Source: Candidatus Dormiibacterota bacterium (GTDB lineage: Bacteria; Acidobacteriota; Polarisedimenticolia; Gp22-AA2). Taken from it: DNA of 64,000 nucleotides. Below the pieces are notes generated by a model. That model was not told the origin of the DNA. It worked only from the letters and a program-made list of their open reading frames with translations, and did not search any database. Shown here in pieces: positions 51,203 to 60,979 of the stretch (the first letter of the stretch is position 1; each line of letters starts with the position of its first letter). The position numbers were made by a program, and so were the translations under genes. The stretch is from assembly GCA_035635555.1 (NCBI GenBank), contig DASQAT010000041.1:62001-126000 (forward strand), written 5' to 3'.

Positions 51203-52901
51203 GAAGCAGGAGGCGGAGCGGCTCCCTGACGTCCACCAATCCGGATGCGGCCCTGGCGAACCCGGCCAGTGAGAGCGTGTTCAGTCCCCGCGCGGCGCGG
51301 TCGTCCCTGATCTCGCGGGCGGGACGACGGGGCTGGAACGGATCCTCGGGCGGCCGGCAGGAGAGGAACTCGCACACCGGCTGCCACAGGAGGAGTCCCG
51401 AGCCGCGACAGGAGGGGCAGCCTTCCGAGACCGCGTACGATCCTGCGGGCGGGCGCTGGTGTCGCGCGGCCGCCGGGAGGAACTCGAACGGATCGACCGG
51501 TCGCCGGCAGGACGGGCAGAGCGACTCCATGAATCGGGCCGCCAGGATACCGACGAGGGGCTCGCGCAGGAGCGTCCCTGTTCCGGCCCGTCCGAGCGAT
51601 TCCACCGCGGCGCACGCATCCAGGGCCGGGGTGAACGTGGCGATCACGACGCGCCGGGTCGCCTGATCGCGCGCCACCATCGCCCGGCCGGAGCGTTCGA
51701 GGCCGGGCAGGACCAGGACATCCGGGCCGTCGACGGTCGCCCGGTCCAGGAGCGCCTCGAACGGGATCTCCTCCTCGTCCCGGGCGGAGGACGGTGCCTC
51801 GACCGGATGCAGGGCCGCCATGGCGCCCGCGGCGACGCGCCGGGGACAGCGCTCCCCGAGCAGTCCGAGCACCGTGGCCACACCGGAGCCCGTCTCCGCC
51901 TCGTCCGAGCCGGTCACGATCAACAGCCCGCGTCCCGCCTCGGCCAGGCGATCGACGGCGCGTGGCAGGCCCGGAATCTCGGCCTCGATCTGCCCGCGCG
52001 ACAGCGGGGCGATCCGCTCCTCGCGCAGGTCGAGCGTCAGGCTGTCGCCGTCCAGACCCGGGAGCGCCGCGACGGACGCGACGAGTCGTCTGTGGTCCGC
52101 AAGAAGAATGAACCTTCCCTCGCGCGGCACGACCCGGCCGCGCGCCGCGATTCCCGAGATTCCCTCCAGGAGGCGCGCCAGGCCCGCGTAGGCGCCGCGC
52201 GGCTCCAGAAGAGTCTGATCGTCCAGCCGTCGCCCGCTGAGGGTGACGTGCATCGCGTCCCGCTTCGGCTCGATCCGGATACGGCGCGCGCCGCTCCGGA
52301 TTCCCGCCGCGGCCAGGGAGCGCAGCCGGTCCACCGCCGGCGCATCGCAGCGCAGGGCTCCCGGCAGCGCCGGCAGGATGCGCCGGTGACGGTCCGAGAG
52401 GACGAAGACATGGTCGGCCCCCGGCCGGTAGAGCACGCCCGCGTCGACCTCCGAGGGATAGAAACGGGCCAGGACGTCGGTGACAAGAGAGGGAGGGCAG
52501 ATCAGCGGCTCGACGCGCAACCCGGTCAGCTCCTCGACGGCGGGGACGAGGGCGGGGGTGTCGCCGGTCGTCAGACCCAGCGCCAGGACTCCGTCGGCGA
52601 CGCTCACCGGGACCATGCTGTAGAAATGCGCCAGTCGGGCGGGGATGAGATCGACCGCGGGGGAGGTGCGCAGCGTCTCGGCCATGTCGGGCGACAGCCT
52701 CTCGAAATTCTCCTTCAGGAACAGGTGCATCGCCGCGGGCGTCGCCAGGCCGAGCTTGAGCAGATTGTATCCCAGCCGACCGCCACGCAATCGCTGCTCC
52801 TCGAGGCCGGTCCCCACCGCCTGCCGCGTCGCGATCCCCGCCTCCACGAGAAGATCTCCGAGCAGCCTGCGGTCGTCCGCGGGCGGGCGCCTCACGTTCA
52901 T
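51192..52901 (-). CDS. PilB/GspE-like protein with degenerate ATPase motifs
   Basis: A 569-residue relative of type II secretion and type IV pilus assembly ATPases. The N-terminal GspE-type domain is LGDLLVEAGIATRQAVGTGL through YNLLKLGLATPAAMHLFLKENF. In the ATPase half, Walker A reads LLIVTGSDEAETGSGVATVL, with no GKT, and the Walker B site is PDVLVLPGLERSG instead of a DxxxGExRD. The zinc motif CPSCRRPVDP plus CPSCRGSG is preserved. It is therefore a likely pseudo-ATPase. The SPOR and GGDEF genes immediately upstream suggest an envelope or second-messenger role rather than pilus extension. Confidence 0.8.
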   Translation of the reverse strand: MNVRRPPADDRRLLGDLLVEAGIATRQAVGTGLEEQRLRGGRLGYNLLKLGLATPAAMHLFLKENFERLSPDMAETLRTSPAVDLIPARLAHFYSMVPVSVADGVLALGLTTGDTPALVPAVEELTGLRVEPLICPPSLVTDVLARFYPSEVDAGVLYRPGADHVFVLSDRHRRILPALPGALRCDAPAVDRLRSLAAAGIRSGARRIRIEPKRDAMHVTLSGRRLDDQTLLEPRGAYAGLARLLEGISGIAARGRVVPREGRFILLADHRRLVASVAALPGLDGDSLTLDLREERIAPLSRGQIEAEIPGLPRAVDRLAEAGRGLLIVTGSDEAETGSGVATVLGLLGERCPRRVAAGAMAALHPVEAPSSARDEEEIPFEALLDRATVDGPDVLVLPGLERSGRAMVARDQATRRVVIATFTPALDACAAVESLGRAGTGTLLREPLVGILAARFMESLCPSCRRPVDPFEFLPAAARHQRPPAGSYAVSEGCPSCRGSGLLLWQPVCEFLSCRPPEDPFQPRRPAREIRDDRAARGLNTLSLAGFARAASGLVDVREPLRLLLHEG

Positions 52902-52902
52902 C

Positions 52903-53439
52903 TCACTCCTCCTCCTGCAGGATCCACGGGCTCAGATGGAGCTTTTGACGCACGACCCGGACCGCCGCCTCCGCCTCCGCCCGCGTCCGGTAGCGCCCCA
53001 CGCGGACGCGGTACACCGGACGGACGGTCGCCCGATCGTTGGACACGGTCGCGGGAAAGCCGCGCGCCGCCAGACGATCGCGGATCCGCCGCGCCGCGGC
53101 CGCATCGCGGGTGGCAAGCGCCTGGACCACGAACGCCCCCCCGCCGGCAGGCGAGGTCTCGGAGGTCCGTCCAGGCGCTTCATCCTGCGCCTGGCGCACC
53201 GGAGGCCCCCCGCCGGGAGTGCGCGCGTCTCCCAGCGTGTGGTAGAACGTCAGGTCGGGCGGGGTGGTCGACATCTCGTCGGCGTGGCGCGCGGTCGAGG
53301 AGGCGCCGCCAGGCGGGGCCTCGTCGCTTCCCACGGGCGGCTTGGCGGTCCGGCCCGCGAGGCGGGACAGCCCGCCGAGGACCGCCGCCAGCACGATCAC
53401 TTGCAGGAGGAGTCGCCGCAGGGAGGGCGGCCGGCTCAA
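52903..53439 (-). CDS. SPOR-domain membrane protein
   Basis: A 178-residue protein from the TTG at 53439, which overlaps the GGDEF stop (TTGA). One N-terminal membrane segment (LLLQVIVLAAVLGGL) is followed by a Pro/Gly-rich periplasmic linker. The C-terminal SPOR domain is FVVQALATRDAAAARRIRDRLAARGFPA through YRVRVGRYRTRAEAEAAVRVV. SPOR domains bind denuded septal peptidoglycan. A longer ATG-started form would overlap the GGDEF gene by 105 nt and is less likely. The PilB-like gene begins 1 nt after it. Confidence 0.82.
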   Translation of the reverse strand: MSRPPSLRRLLLQVIVLAAVLGGLSRLAGRTAKPPVGSDEAPPGGASSTARHADEMSTTPPDLTFYHTLGDARTPGGGPPVRQAQDEAPGRTSETSPAGGGAFVVQALATRDAAAARRIRDRLAARGFPATVSNDRATVRPVYRVRVGRYRTRAEAEAAVRVVRQKLHLSPWILQEEE

Positions 53440-54467
53440 CGCTTCCCGCCCATCGCCTGCAGCGTCTCTTCGTCGGCCTCCGAAACACCGATGGAGTTCT
53501 TGCCCGAAAGCTTGACCTTCTGCATCGCCTTGTCCGCGCACTTGATCAGCCCCAGGCTGGTGCGGGCGTGGTCGGGATAGGAGGCGACGCCGAAGGAGGC
53601 CGTCAACAGCATCCCCGGCGTGTCGTCCACGAGGAACGAGCGGCTGGCGAGCGACACGCGCAGGCGCTCGGAGAGCTCGCAGGCTCCCCTCAGCTCGGTC
53701 TCGGGCAGCACCACGCAGAATTCGTCGCCGCCATAGCGGAACAGCTTGTCGCTGCCGCGGATCTCCCTCACCAGCCGGCGCGACACTTCCCGCAGCGCCT
53801 TGCTCCCCATGGCGTGGCCGTAGCGGTTGTTGATTTCCTTCAGGTTGTCCATGTCCAGAAAAATGAGCGACAGCGAGGTGCGGTAGCGGTGCGCGCGGTA
53901 CACCTCCTCGCTCAGGAACCGATCGAAGTAACGCCGGTTGTACGACTCGGTCTGGTCATCCTTGATGATGAGCTCCTTGTAGCGCTCGACCAGCAGGGCG
54001 TTCAGGAGCGCCGGAACGAGCTCCGGGACGAGACGGCCGATCCGGTCGAGGTCGGCGGGCGCGAAACCCTCCCCCTCGCGCGCCAGCAGCAGCATGCCGA
54101 GCAGAGTCCCCGCTCCGGGAAGCGGGACCGTCAGGACCTGCTCCACGGCGACCCGGCGCAAGGCCTCCGGTGCGCGGGTCACGGCCGGCATGAACGACGC
54201 GGCGTTCCGGTCCGGGCCCCGCAGCTCCACGAGATCGAGCGTCACCAGCCCCTTGCGCCGGGGATCTTCCGGAGGGATGTGAGAGGCCTTCAGATGAAAC
54301 GTGTCCTGCTCGCCGTCGTAAAGATAAAGGAAGGAGGCCGTGGCCCGTCCCAGATCCATGCCGGCCCGCACCATCGCGTCGGCGACCGCCTGCAGATCCA
54401 GCTGGCGGGACGCGCCGAGGGCGGCGCGGGCGATGGTCAGTTCGTCTGCGGGCCTGTCCGTGCTCAC
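53436..54467 (-). CDS. GGDEF diguanylate cyclase with N-terminal GAF-like domain
   Basis: Makes cyclic di-GMP from GTP. It has 343 residues from the GTG at 54467. Residues 1-170 look GAF-like, with no membrane segment. The GGDEF domain starts at DDQTESYNRRYFDRFL. The active site FRYGGDEFCVVLPE is intact, and the feedback-inhibition I-site RxxD is present as RGSD just upstream. DMDNLKEINNRYGHAMGSKAL carries the metal-binding Asp. It follows the slipin gene by 31 nt and overlaps the SPOR gene, linking c-di-GMP synthesis to an envelope operon. Confidence 0.93.
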   Translation of the reverse strand: MSTDRPADELTIARAALGASRQLDLQAVADAMVRAGMDLGRATASFLYLYDGEQDTFHLKASHIPPEDPRRKGLVTLDLVELRGPDRNAASFMPAVTRAPEALRRVAVEQVLTVPLPGAGTLLGMLLLAREGEGFAPADLDRIGRLVPELVPALLNALLVERYKELIIKDDQTESYNRRYFDRFLSEEVYRAHRYRTSLSLIFLDMDNLKEINNRYGHAMGSKALREVSRRLVREIRGSDKLFRYGGDEFCVVLPETELRGACELSERLRVSLASRSFLVDDTPGMLLTASFGVASYPDHARTSLGLIKCADKAMQKVKLSGKNSIGVSEADEETLQAMGGKR

Positions 54468-54498
54468 GGGGCCGCCCCCCGAGGCGACCGGACGCGCC

Positions 54499-55266
54499 TC
54501 ACGCGATCTTCTTTTTCAGCGCGTCCAGGATGTCGATCGGGACCGGAAAGATGATCGTCGAGTTCTTCTCGGTGGCAATCTCGGTCAGGGTCTGCAGGTA
54601 GCGCAGCTGCAGGGTCGTGGGGTTGGCGGAGATCACCTCCGCCGCCTTGGCGAGCTGCGCCGAGGCCTGGAACTCCCCTTCGGCATGGATGATCTTGGCG
54701 CGCTTCTCGCGCTCCGCCTCGGCCTGCTTCGCGATGGCCCGCTGCATCTCGGCCGGCAGATCGACGTGCTTCACCTCCACCGCCGACACCTTGACGCCCC
54801 AGGGATCGGTGTGGCGATCCAGGATCTGCTGCAGCTCGGCGTTCAGCCTCTCTCTCTTGCTCAGCAGGTCGTCGAGCTCCACCTGCCCCAAAACGGCCCG
54901 CAGCGTCGTCTGGGCCAGCTGCGAGGTGGCGTAGTGGAACTGCTCGACGTCGACCACCGCCTTCTTCGGATCCATGACGCGGTAGTAGACGACCGCGTTC
55001 ACCTTGACCGAGACGTTGTCCCGGGTGATCACGTCCTGCGGCGGCACGTCGTGCACGACCGTGCGCAGCGATACACGCACCATGCGGTCGATCGGGAACA
55101 CAACAAGGATCGGCCCCGGCCCCTTCGCCTTGTCATGCAGGTACCCCAGGCGGAACACGACGGCGCGCTCGTACTCGTTGAGGATCTTGATACTGGAGAT
55201 GATCCAGAAGGCCAGTATCGCGACGAAGATCAGTACTCCCGGCCCCAACCCCACTGCACCGTTCAT
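54499..55266 (-). CDS. SPFH/stomatin-like protein (slipin)
   Basis: Membrane-anchored SPFH protein of 255 residues from the ATG at 55266. One N-terminal membrane segment ([16 protein letters not shown]) is followed by [15 protein letters not shown], the SPFH core ([29 protein letters not shown]) and a coiled coil with [30 protein letters not shown]. These proteins form ring-like membrane assemblies. It stands 28 nt after the nfeD gene, the standard slipin-NfeD pair, in which NfeD cleaves the slipin C-terminus in archaeal examples. Earlier in-frame starts lie within nfeD. Confidence 0.93.
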   Translation of the reverse strand: MNGAVGLGPGVLIFVAILAFWIISSIKILNEYERAVVFRLGYLHDKAKGPGPILVVFPIDRMVRVSLRTVVHDVPPQDVITRDNVSVKVNAVVYYRVMDPKKAVVDVEQFHYATSQLAQTTLRAVLGQVELDDLLSKRERLNAELQQILDRHTDPWGVKVSAVEVKHVDLPAEMQRAIAKQAEAEREKRAKIIHAEGEFQASAQLAKAAEVISANPTTLQLRYLQTLTEIATEKNSTIIFPVPIDILDALKKKIA

Positions 55267-55294
55267 GGAACCTCCCCCGCGACCCGCCGCGGCG

Positions 55295-56632
55295 TCAGGA
55301 TGACTCCTCCACGTCCAGCACCAGATCACGCACGCGCGTCACCCTGACATTCGCCCCTTTCTGGATGGGTCGGGCCGCCCGGGCGTTCCAGTACTCCCCA
55401 TGCACGAACACGCGTCCCTCCGATCCCACGTCGGTCAGCGCCGTCCCCCGCTCCCCCACCAGTCCGGCCGAGCCTGTCGTCACCTTGAGACGCGACACGC
55501 GGACGATCAGGGTGGTGAGGATCGCCATGATGAGCGCCGCCGATCCGGCGATCGAGACGATCGTCCAGCGCGCGACTGCCACCTCCGGCATTCCCGGCTC
55601 GTTCTTGAACAGCATCAGCGCGCCGAGGACCAGGCAGGCCACTCCGCCGACCGTCAGGGTGCCATAACTCGGCACTTTCAGTTCCAGCAAAAACATGACG
55701 ATCCCCGCCACCACCAGCGCGACCCCGATCCAGTTCATCGGAAGGATCTGCGCCGCCAGGGCGAACAGGATCAGGCAGATCGCGCCGATCACACCCGGGG
55801 CGATCATCCCCGGGTGGGTGAACTCGATGTAGAGCCCGACGATCCCGCCGAACAGGAGGAAGATGGCCAGGGTCGGGTCGGCGAGCACTCCGAGAAGCCG
55901 CTCGCGGGTGGACATGTCCAGAGGCACGATGCGCACGCGTGACAGGCGCAGCGTCTGCGTCGTGCCGTCGAAGCGGCGGATGCTCTTGCCGTCCAGGAGG
56001 GACAGGATCTCGTTCTCGTCCCTGCAGACGTAATCGATGAGATGGAGCTTGAGCGCCTCGCGCTCGGTGAACGAGCTGCTCTTGCGCACGACCTCTTCGG
56101 CCAGTTTCTCGTTGCGCCCGCGGTTCGAGGCGAGGCTCCGCGCGTAGGCCGCGAGGTCGTTCTCCGCCTTGGTCATCAGGGTCGGGTCGACAGCGGCCCC
56201 GCCGCCGGTCGGGAGGATCGGAAGGAGCACGGGGTGCGCCGCGCCGATGCGGGTCCCGGGGGCCATGACCGCCACGTCCGCCGCGATCGTCAGGAAGAAG
56301 CCGCCCGAGGCCGCCTTGCTTCCGTTCACGAAGACGACGACCGGCGCCTTCGAGGAGGTGATGTCGCGCACCATCTCCTCAACCGTAGAGACCAGCCCGC
56401 CGGGCGTGTCCAGCTTCAGAATGAAAAGCGCGGCGCCGCCCTCGTTCGCCTTCGCGAGCGCGTCCTTGAGATAGCCCGCGCTGATCGGAAACAGGGCGTC
56501 GTTGAGGGTGACGGAATAGACAACGGCCTCCGACGCGGAGGAGGCCGGATGTGGCTCGGACGCAAGCGCGGCGCCCGCCACGAGAAGCACCGCGAGAGCC
56601 GCCCCGAGTGCGAAGCCGCGCCGTGTCGTCAT
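55295..56632 (-). CDS. NfeD-type membrane serine protease (long form)
   Basis: A 445-residue protein with a signal peptide ([16 protein letters not shown]), a ClpP-like serine protease domain ([18 protein letters not shown] and catalytic Ser in [31 protein letters not shown], with Lys in [14 protein letters not shown]), four or five membrane helices and a C-terminal OB-fold NfeD domain ([30 protein letters not shown]). Partner of the adjacent slipin. Its ATG overlaps the aminotransferase stop by 4 nt. Confidence 0.93.
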   Translation of the reverse strand: MTTRRGFALGAALAVLLVAGAALASEPHPASSASEAVVYSVTLNDALFPISAGYLKDALAKANEGGAALFILKLDTPGGLVSTVEEMVRDITSSKAPVVVFVNGSKAASGGFFLTIAADVAVMAPGTRIGAAHPVLLPILPTGGGAAVDPTLMTKAENDLAAYARSLASNRGRNEKLAEEVVRKSSSFTEREALKLHLIDYVCRDENEILSLLDGKSIRRFDGTTQTLRLSRVRIVPLDMSTRERLLGVLADPTLAIFLLFGGIVGLYIEFTHPGMIAPGVIGAICLILFALAAQILPMNWIGVALVVAGIVMFLLELKVPSYGTLTVGGVACLVLGALMLFKNEPGMPEVAVARWTIVSIAGSAALIMAILTTLIVRVSRLKVTTGSAGLVGERGTALTDVGSEGRVFVHGEYWNARAARPIQKGANVRVTRVRDLVLDVEESS

Positions 56633-57822
56633 GCGTCCCGTGCGCCGAGGAGCCGGCGCAGGCGCTCGACGCCGGCGCGGATCCGATCCAGACCCAGGGC
56701 ATAGGACAGACGCAGGTACCCGGGTGCGCCGAACGCCTCCCCGGGGACGGTGGCCACGCCGATCTCCGTCATCAGGCGGCGGGCGAAATCGGCGGAGCTG
56801 GCGCTGCCGAGCGCCGACATGGCGTCGCGGACGTTCGGGAAGACGTAGAAGCTTCCGGGTGGAAGGGTGCACGCAATGCCGCGGATGCGGTTCAGCGAGC
56901 GCACCAGCTCGTCCCGGCGCCGGCGGTACTCCTCGCGCATGGCCTCGATCGAGTCCTGGGGGCCGGTGAGGGCCTCGATCGCGGCCGCCTGGGAGATCGA
57001 CGATGTGTGCGTGGCGTCGTGCGATTGCACCTTGCGCAGCGCGTCGATGAGAGGACGGGGACCGAGGGCGTAGCCGACGCGCCAGCCGGTCATGGCGTAG
57101 GTCTTGGAGAGCGAGTTCACGAGCACCAGCCGCTCGCGCAGCCGGGCCTGCTCCGACGCCAGGGACGCGAACGGGCCGGGCCCGTAATGGAACGTGTCGT
57201 AGGTCTCGTCCGAGATCACCCAGGCTCCCGTGCGCTCGGCGAACTTCGCCAGGCGCTCGATCTCCTCCGGCGGGATCACGGCGCCGGACGGGTTGCACGG
57301 CGAGTTCACGATGATCGCCTTGAGGTCGGTGTGCGCCTCCAGGTCGCGGGCGCGCGCGACGAACCCGTCGGCCTCGCGCGCCTCCAGGACGACCGGTGTG
57401 GCGCCGGCGAGCTTCACCTGCTCGGGGAACGAGACCCAGTACGGAGCGTAGAGGGCCACCCTGTCCCCCTCCTCGAACAGCGACAGGGCGATCAGGAACA
57501 GGACATTCTTCCCGCCGCATCCGGTCAGGACCTCGTCCGGCCCCCAGGCCGCTCCATGACGCTCCCTGTAGCGGGCGGCGATCGCGCGGCGCAGATCGAG
57601 GACCCCGCCGGTGTCGGTGTAATGGGTGAGGTTGTTCTGGAGCGCCTGGACCGCGGCGCGCTTGATGTTCTCCGGCGTGTCGAAATCGGGCTCCCCCGGC
57701 CCGAAGTCGATGACGTCCACGCCCCGCTCCTTCAGGGCCTTGGCCTCCATCATCACGGCCAGCGTCGGCGATACGCTCACGGCGTGGAGCCTGCGCGCCA
57801 GACACATCTCCTTCGATGTCAT
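56629..57822 (-). CDS. Pyridoxal-phosphate aminotransferase, class I (aspartate-type)
   Basis: A 397-residue fold-type I transaminase from the ATG at 57822. Motifs are FGPGEPDFDTPENIKRAA at the start, IIVNSPCNPSGAVIPPEEIE and the PLP Lys in VNSLSKTYAMTGWRVGYALG. The FDTPENI start resembles the bacterial Ib aspartate/prephenate aminotransferases, so aspartate is the most likely donor, but substrate is not proven. It overlaps coaD and nfeD by 4 nt each. A longer in-frame extension upstream is out of place, since it lies over coaD. Confidence 0.9.
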   Translation of the reverse strand: MTSKEMCLARRLHAVSVSPTLAVMMEAKALKERGVDVIDFGPGEPDFDTPENIKRAAVQALQNNLTHYTDTGGVLDLRRAIAARYRERHGAAWGPDEVLTGCGGKNVLFLIALSLFEEGDRVALYAPYWVSFPEQVKLAGATPVVLEAREADGFVARARDLEAHTDLKAIIVNSPCNPSGAVIPPEEIERLAKFAERTGAWVISDETYDTFHYGPGPFASLASEQARLRERLVLVNSLSKTYAMTGWRVGYALGPRPLIDALRKVQSHDATHTSSISQAAAIEALTGPQDSIEAMREEYRRRRDELVRSLNRIRGIACTLPPGSFYVFPNVRDAMSALGSASSADFARRLMTEIGVATVPGEAFGAPGYLRLSYALGLDRIRAGVERLRRLLGARDA

Positions 57823-58307
57823 GCCGTCACCGCGAAACGCTTCTTCAGCCGCGCGACGACCTCGGCCGGCACGAGCCCGGTCACGTCCCCTCCGAGGCGC
57901 GCCACCTCCTTCACCAGCCTGCTGCTGACATAGGAGTAGGCCTCGGACGGCATCATGAACACCGTCTGGATGCCGGGCTCCAGACGCTGGTTCATCAGGG
58001 TCATCTGGAACTCGTACTCGAAATCCGACAGCGCCCGCAGACCCCGCACGATCACCTGCGCGCCGCGCTTGCGCGCGAAATCGACCAGCAGGCCGTCGAA
58101 CGACTCGACCTCCACGTTGGACCAGCGGCTCGCCACGGCCTTGAGGATCTCCGCGCGCTCTTCGAGAGGGAACAGCGGGTCCTTGTCCGGATTCCTCAGG
58201 ATCGCGACGATGATCCGATCGAACATCCGGCCGCCCCGAGTCAGGATGTCGATGTGCCCGTTGGTGATGGGATCGAACGTCCCCGGGTAGACCGCCGTCA
58301 GCTTCAC
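57819..58307 (-). CDS. coaD: Phosphopantetheine adenylyltransferase
   Basis: Penultimate step of coenzyme A synthesis: adenylation of 4'-phosphopantetheine. It has 162 residues. The nucleotidyltransferase motif is VYPGTFDPITNGHIDIL (TxGH), then IVAILRNPDKDPLF, VIVRGLRALSDFEYEFQM and YSYVSSRLVKEVARLGGDV carrying the second motif. It overlaps recN by 4 nt and the aminotransferase by 4 nt. Confidence 0.96.
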   Translation of the reverse strand: MKLTAVYPGTFDPITNGHIDILTRGGRMFDRIIVAILRNPDKDPLFPLEERAEILKAVASRWSNVEVESFDGLLVDFARKRGAQVIVRGLRALSDFEYEFQMTLMNQRLEPGIQTVFMMPSEAYSYVSSRLVKEVARLGGDVTGLVPAEVVARLKKRFAVTA

Positions 58308-60037
58308 CGGCCCGCCTCGGGTCCGGCCGGAGCGCGTCCGCGGGCCCGCATCTCGGCGGCGTGCCGCAGGGCCGCGGGGGTGACCTTTTCTCCGGCGAGC
58401 ATGCGCGCGATCTCCTGCACCTTGCCCCGGTCGTCCAGCGTCTCGACGTCCACCTCGGCCCGGCCGCGCGCCCGGCGCTTGCGGACCAGGACGTGCCGGT
58501 CCGCGTGCGCGGCGATCTGCGGCAGATGCGTGACACAGATGACCTGATGGCTTCGCGCCAGCTCGGAGAGTTTCCGGCCGACCGCTTCCGCCACGGCCCC
58601 GCCGATCCCGGAGTCCACTTCGTCGAACACGAGCACGCGGGGCTCCGCCTCTCTCCTCAGGACGACCTCGAGCGCCAGCATGACCCGCGACAACTCCCCC
58701 CCGGAGGCGACCGAGGCCAGAGGGGCCAGCGGCTCCCCCGGGTTGGCCGACAGGAGGAATTCCACCACGTCGTATCCCGCCGCGTCAACGGCGACCTCCT
58801 CCCCTTCCACCCACAGACCGGAGCCGGGGGACGGACGGGTCCGGAAGTCGACGGAAAAGCGCGCCGGCATCGCCAGCTCGGCGAGCTGGCGCTCCACCTT
58901 GGCCTCGAGCGTCTGCGCCGCGGAGCGCCGATCCCGCGACAGCGCCGCGGCGATGCGGAGCGTCTCGGCCCGCAGACCCTCGACCTTCGTCTCCAGCTCC
59001 TCGACCGTCTCTCCGCCCCCGACGAGCTGCTCGATCTCGAGCACCGCCTCGTCGCGCAGCCTCAGGAGATCCTCCTCCCGGCCGCCCGGGGCGTGCTTGC
59101 GCAGCAGCGACTCGAGCGTCTGGATCCGGTCGTCGATCGACTCCAGACGGTGCGGCTCGAAGTTCAGACGAGCCGGATAGTCGCGCAGCGCGAACGCCGT
59201 CTCCTGCAGGTCGGCCCGCGCCGCCTCGGCCCGCTCCAGCGACTCGTGCAGCCCGGGGTCGAAGCGGGCGAGCTCCCGCAGCGATCGGATCGCCTCGGCG
59301 AGCCGCGACAGCGCGGCCGCTTCCCCCTCGTACAGCGCCTCGTAGGCGCCGCGCGACTGGCGGAGGATCGTCTCGGAGTTGCGCAGGAGCTCGCGCTCGG
59401 CGCGCAGAGCGTCGCGCTCCCCCGATCTGGGAGCGGTCCTCTCAATCTCGTCGATGAGATGGCGCAGGGCGTCCGCCCGTTGCAGGAGCCTCTGCGCCCC
59501 CTCGCGCAGCGAGTGCAGGCGGGCCGTGACCCCCGCAAGAGCGTGCGAGGCGCCGTCCATGACGTCGAGGCGGGCGTCGAGACCGGCGTGCCGGTCGAGC
59601 AGGTCGCGGTGGTTCGCCGCGTGAAGGAGGGTCTGCTGCTGGTGCTGGCCGTGCAGATCGACCAGGGCGGCCCCCAGCCCCTTCAAGTCGGAAAGGGGCG
59701 CGAGCGTGCCCCCCAGGAAGGACCGTCCCTTCCCCTGCGCCAGGATCTCGCGCCGGGTGACGATCGCGTCGCCGTCGAGGGCGTAGCCGCGCTCTTCGAG
59801 GAAGAGCCGGGCCGCGCGGTTGGACGAGAGGTCGAACTCGACCTCGACGGAGGCGCGCTCGGCTCCGGCCCGCAGCATCTCGGGGCCGCTTCGTCCCCCC
59901 AGGACGAACGCCAAGGCGTCCACCAGGATCGATTTGCCGGCACCCGTCTCTCCCGTCAGCAAGTTGAGCCCGCTCCCCAGATCGAGCGTGAGTTCTCGGA
60001 CGATGGCCAGGTTGGTGATGTGCAGGCAGCGGAGCAT
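58304..60037 (-). CDS. recN: DNA repair protein RecN
   Basis: SMC-like ATPase that holds broken DNA ends for recombinational repair. It has 577 residues. Walker A is LLTGETGAGKSILVDALAFVLGG near residue 30 and LVDLHGQHQQQTLL follows. The middle is a coiled coil; the signature ASGGELSRVMLALEVVL and Walker B RVLVFDEVDSGIGG lie near 480-515, then CVTHLPQIAAHADRHVLV. It is the first gene of the recN-to-prfB block. No LexA box was recognised beside its promoter. Confidence 0.96.
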   Translation of the reverse strand: MLRCLHITNLAIVRELTLDLGSGLNLLTGETGAGKSILVDALAFVLGGRSGPEMLRAGAERASVEVEFDLSSNRAARLFLEERGYALDGDAIVTRREILAQGKGRSFLGGTLAPLSDLKGLGAALVDLHGQHQQQTLLHAANHRDLLDRHAGLDARLDVMDGASHALAGVTARLHSLREGAQRLLQRADALRHLIDEIERTAPRSGERDALRAERELLRNSETILRQSRGAYEALYEGEAAALSRLAEAIRSLRELARFDPGLHESLERAEAARADLQETAFALRDYPARLNFEPHRLESIDDRIQTLESLLRKHAPGGREEDLLRLRDEAVLEIEQLVGGGETVEELETKVEGLRAETLRIAAALSRDRRSAAQTLEAKVERQLAELAMPARFSVDFRTRPSPGSGLWVEGEEVAVDAAGYDVVEFLLSANPGEPLAPLASVASGGELSRVMLALEVVLRREAEPRVLVFDEVDSGIGGAVAEAVGRKLSELARSHQVICVTHLPQIAAHADRHVLVRKRRARGRAEVDVETLDDRGKVQEIARMLAGEKVTPAALRHAAEMRARGRAPAGPEAGR

Positions 60038-60089
60038 CGAACTCGTCGTGTGGAGGGTGCCGTTGTGCGCGGGTCCGATCAGTCCCGGA

Positions 60090-60118
60090 TGCTATCAGAC
60101 CGATCAAGGGTTGTCAAG
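60090..60118 (-). promoter_or_regulatory. Promoter of recN and the downstream block
   Basis: Minus strand TTGACA (60118-60113), 17 nt, then TAGCAT (60095-60090): 6 of 6 and 4 of 6. The leader would be about 47 nt. It lies in the divergent gap between recN and tolQ and is the only clear promoter seen before the ten-gene recN-to-prfB run. Confidence 0.6.
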
Positions 60119-60190
60119 GAAGGGACCGTATGCTAACTTGTGCCGCTCGAATCTGTTGCGCGATCGCGCGCCCTGCTCGGGAGACTCCGG

Positions 60191-60976
60191 ATGCATCTCA
60201 CCCTTGCCAGCACTCTGGCCGTGACGACCGCCGGCTTCCAGGGAGACATCCTGCGGCTCGTCGTGGATTCGGGCCCCCTGGTCAAGATCGTTCTCCTCGT
60301 CCTGGTGGGCTTCTCGGTCCTGTCCTGGTCGGTGATCATCGAGCGCTACCGTTCCCTGAAGCGGGCCGAGGCCGACTCGATACGCTTCCTGCGCGATCTC
60401 GCGGGCGAGAAGCGTCTCGCGGACCTGCGCGATCGGAGCAGCCGGTATTCGAAGAGCCCCCTGGTGTCGATCTTCACCGGCGGCTTCAGGGAGCTGACGA
60501 CCGGGGTGGCGGACGCGGTGGGCAAGTTCCGCGGCAGCCCCTCCATCCCCGACGAGGCGCGCGATCGTGTGCTCGACAGGGTGCGCCGCCGGGTGGAGGA
60601 GGCCGCGGCCGCGGAGGCGGAGCGGCTGGACCGGAACCTCGGGCTTCTGGCCACGACCGGGAGCGTCACTCCATTCATCGGCCTGTTCGGGACGGTGTGG
60701 GGGATCATGAACGCGTTCCAGGCCATCGGCGTCTCGGGATCCGCCAGCCTGGCGGCGGTCGCCCCGGGGATCTCGGAAGCGCTGGTCACCACGGCCGCCG
60801 GACTGTTCGCGGCCATACCGGCAGTCATCGGGTACAACCTTCTGCTGGCGCGGGTGCGGCGCCTCGGCGGCCGCATCGACCGGTTCGTGCTCGAGTTCGT
60901 GTCGATCGCCGAGTCCCAGATCGAGTCCCACCGCGCCGCCTCGGCCGCCGTCGAGGCCGGAAAGATCCGGCTGTAG
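60191..60976 (+). CDS. tolQ: TolQ/ExbB-type proton channel subunit
   Basis: Inner-membrane motor component of the Tol-Pal system. It has 261 residues from the ATG at 60191, which follows GGGAG by 8 nt; a GTG at 60140 in frame would add 17 non-conserved residues. Three membrane segments: [20 protein letters not shown] near 35, [23 protein letters not shown] near 155 and [23 protein letters not shown] near 200, with the conserved GLFGTVWG and TTAAGL motifs. tolR begins 3 nt later. Confidence 0.93.
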   Translation: MHLTLASTLAVTTAGFQGDILRLVVDSGPLVKIVLLVLVGFSVLSWSVIIERYRSLKRAEADSIRFLRDLAGEKRLADLRDRSSRYSKSPLVSIFTGGFRELTTGVADAVGKFRGSPSIPDEARDRVLDRVRRRVEEAAAAEAERLDRNLGLLATTGSVTPFIGLFGTVWGIMNAFQAIGVSGSASLAAVAPGISEALVTTAAGLFAAIPAVIGYNLLLARVRRLGGRIDRFVLEFVSIAESQIESHRAASAAVEAGKIRL

Positions 60977-60979
60977 ACG

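Noticed and set aside
51459-54554. Plus-strand open frame of about 1030 codons
   Set aside because: Antisense to the PilB-like, SPOR and GGDEF genes, which have clear motifs and coupled starts; no recognisable protein features.
60112-60139. Plus-strand promoter TTGTCA-N16-TAACTT for tolQ
   Set aside because: The -10 matches at only 3 of 6 positions. The same bases form a better minus-strand promoter for recN; the tol promoter remains unidentified.
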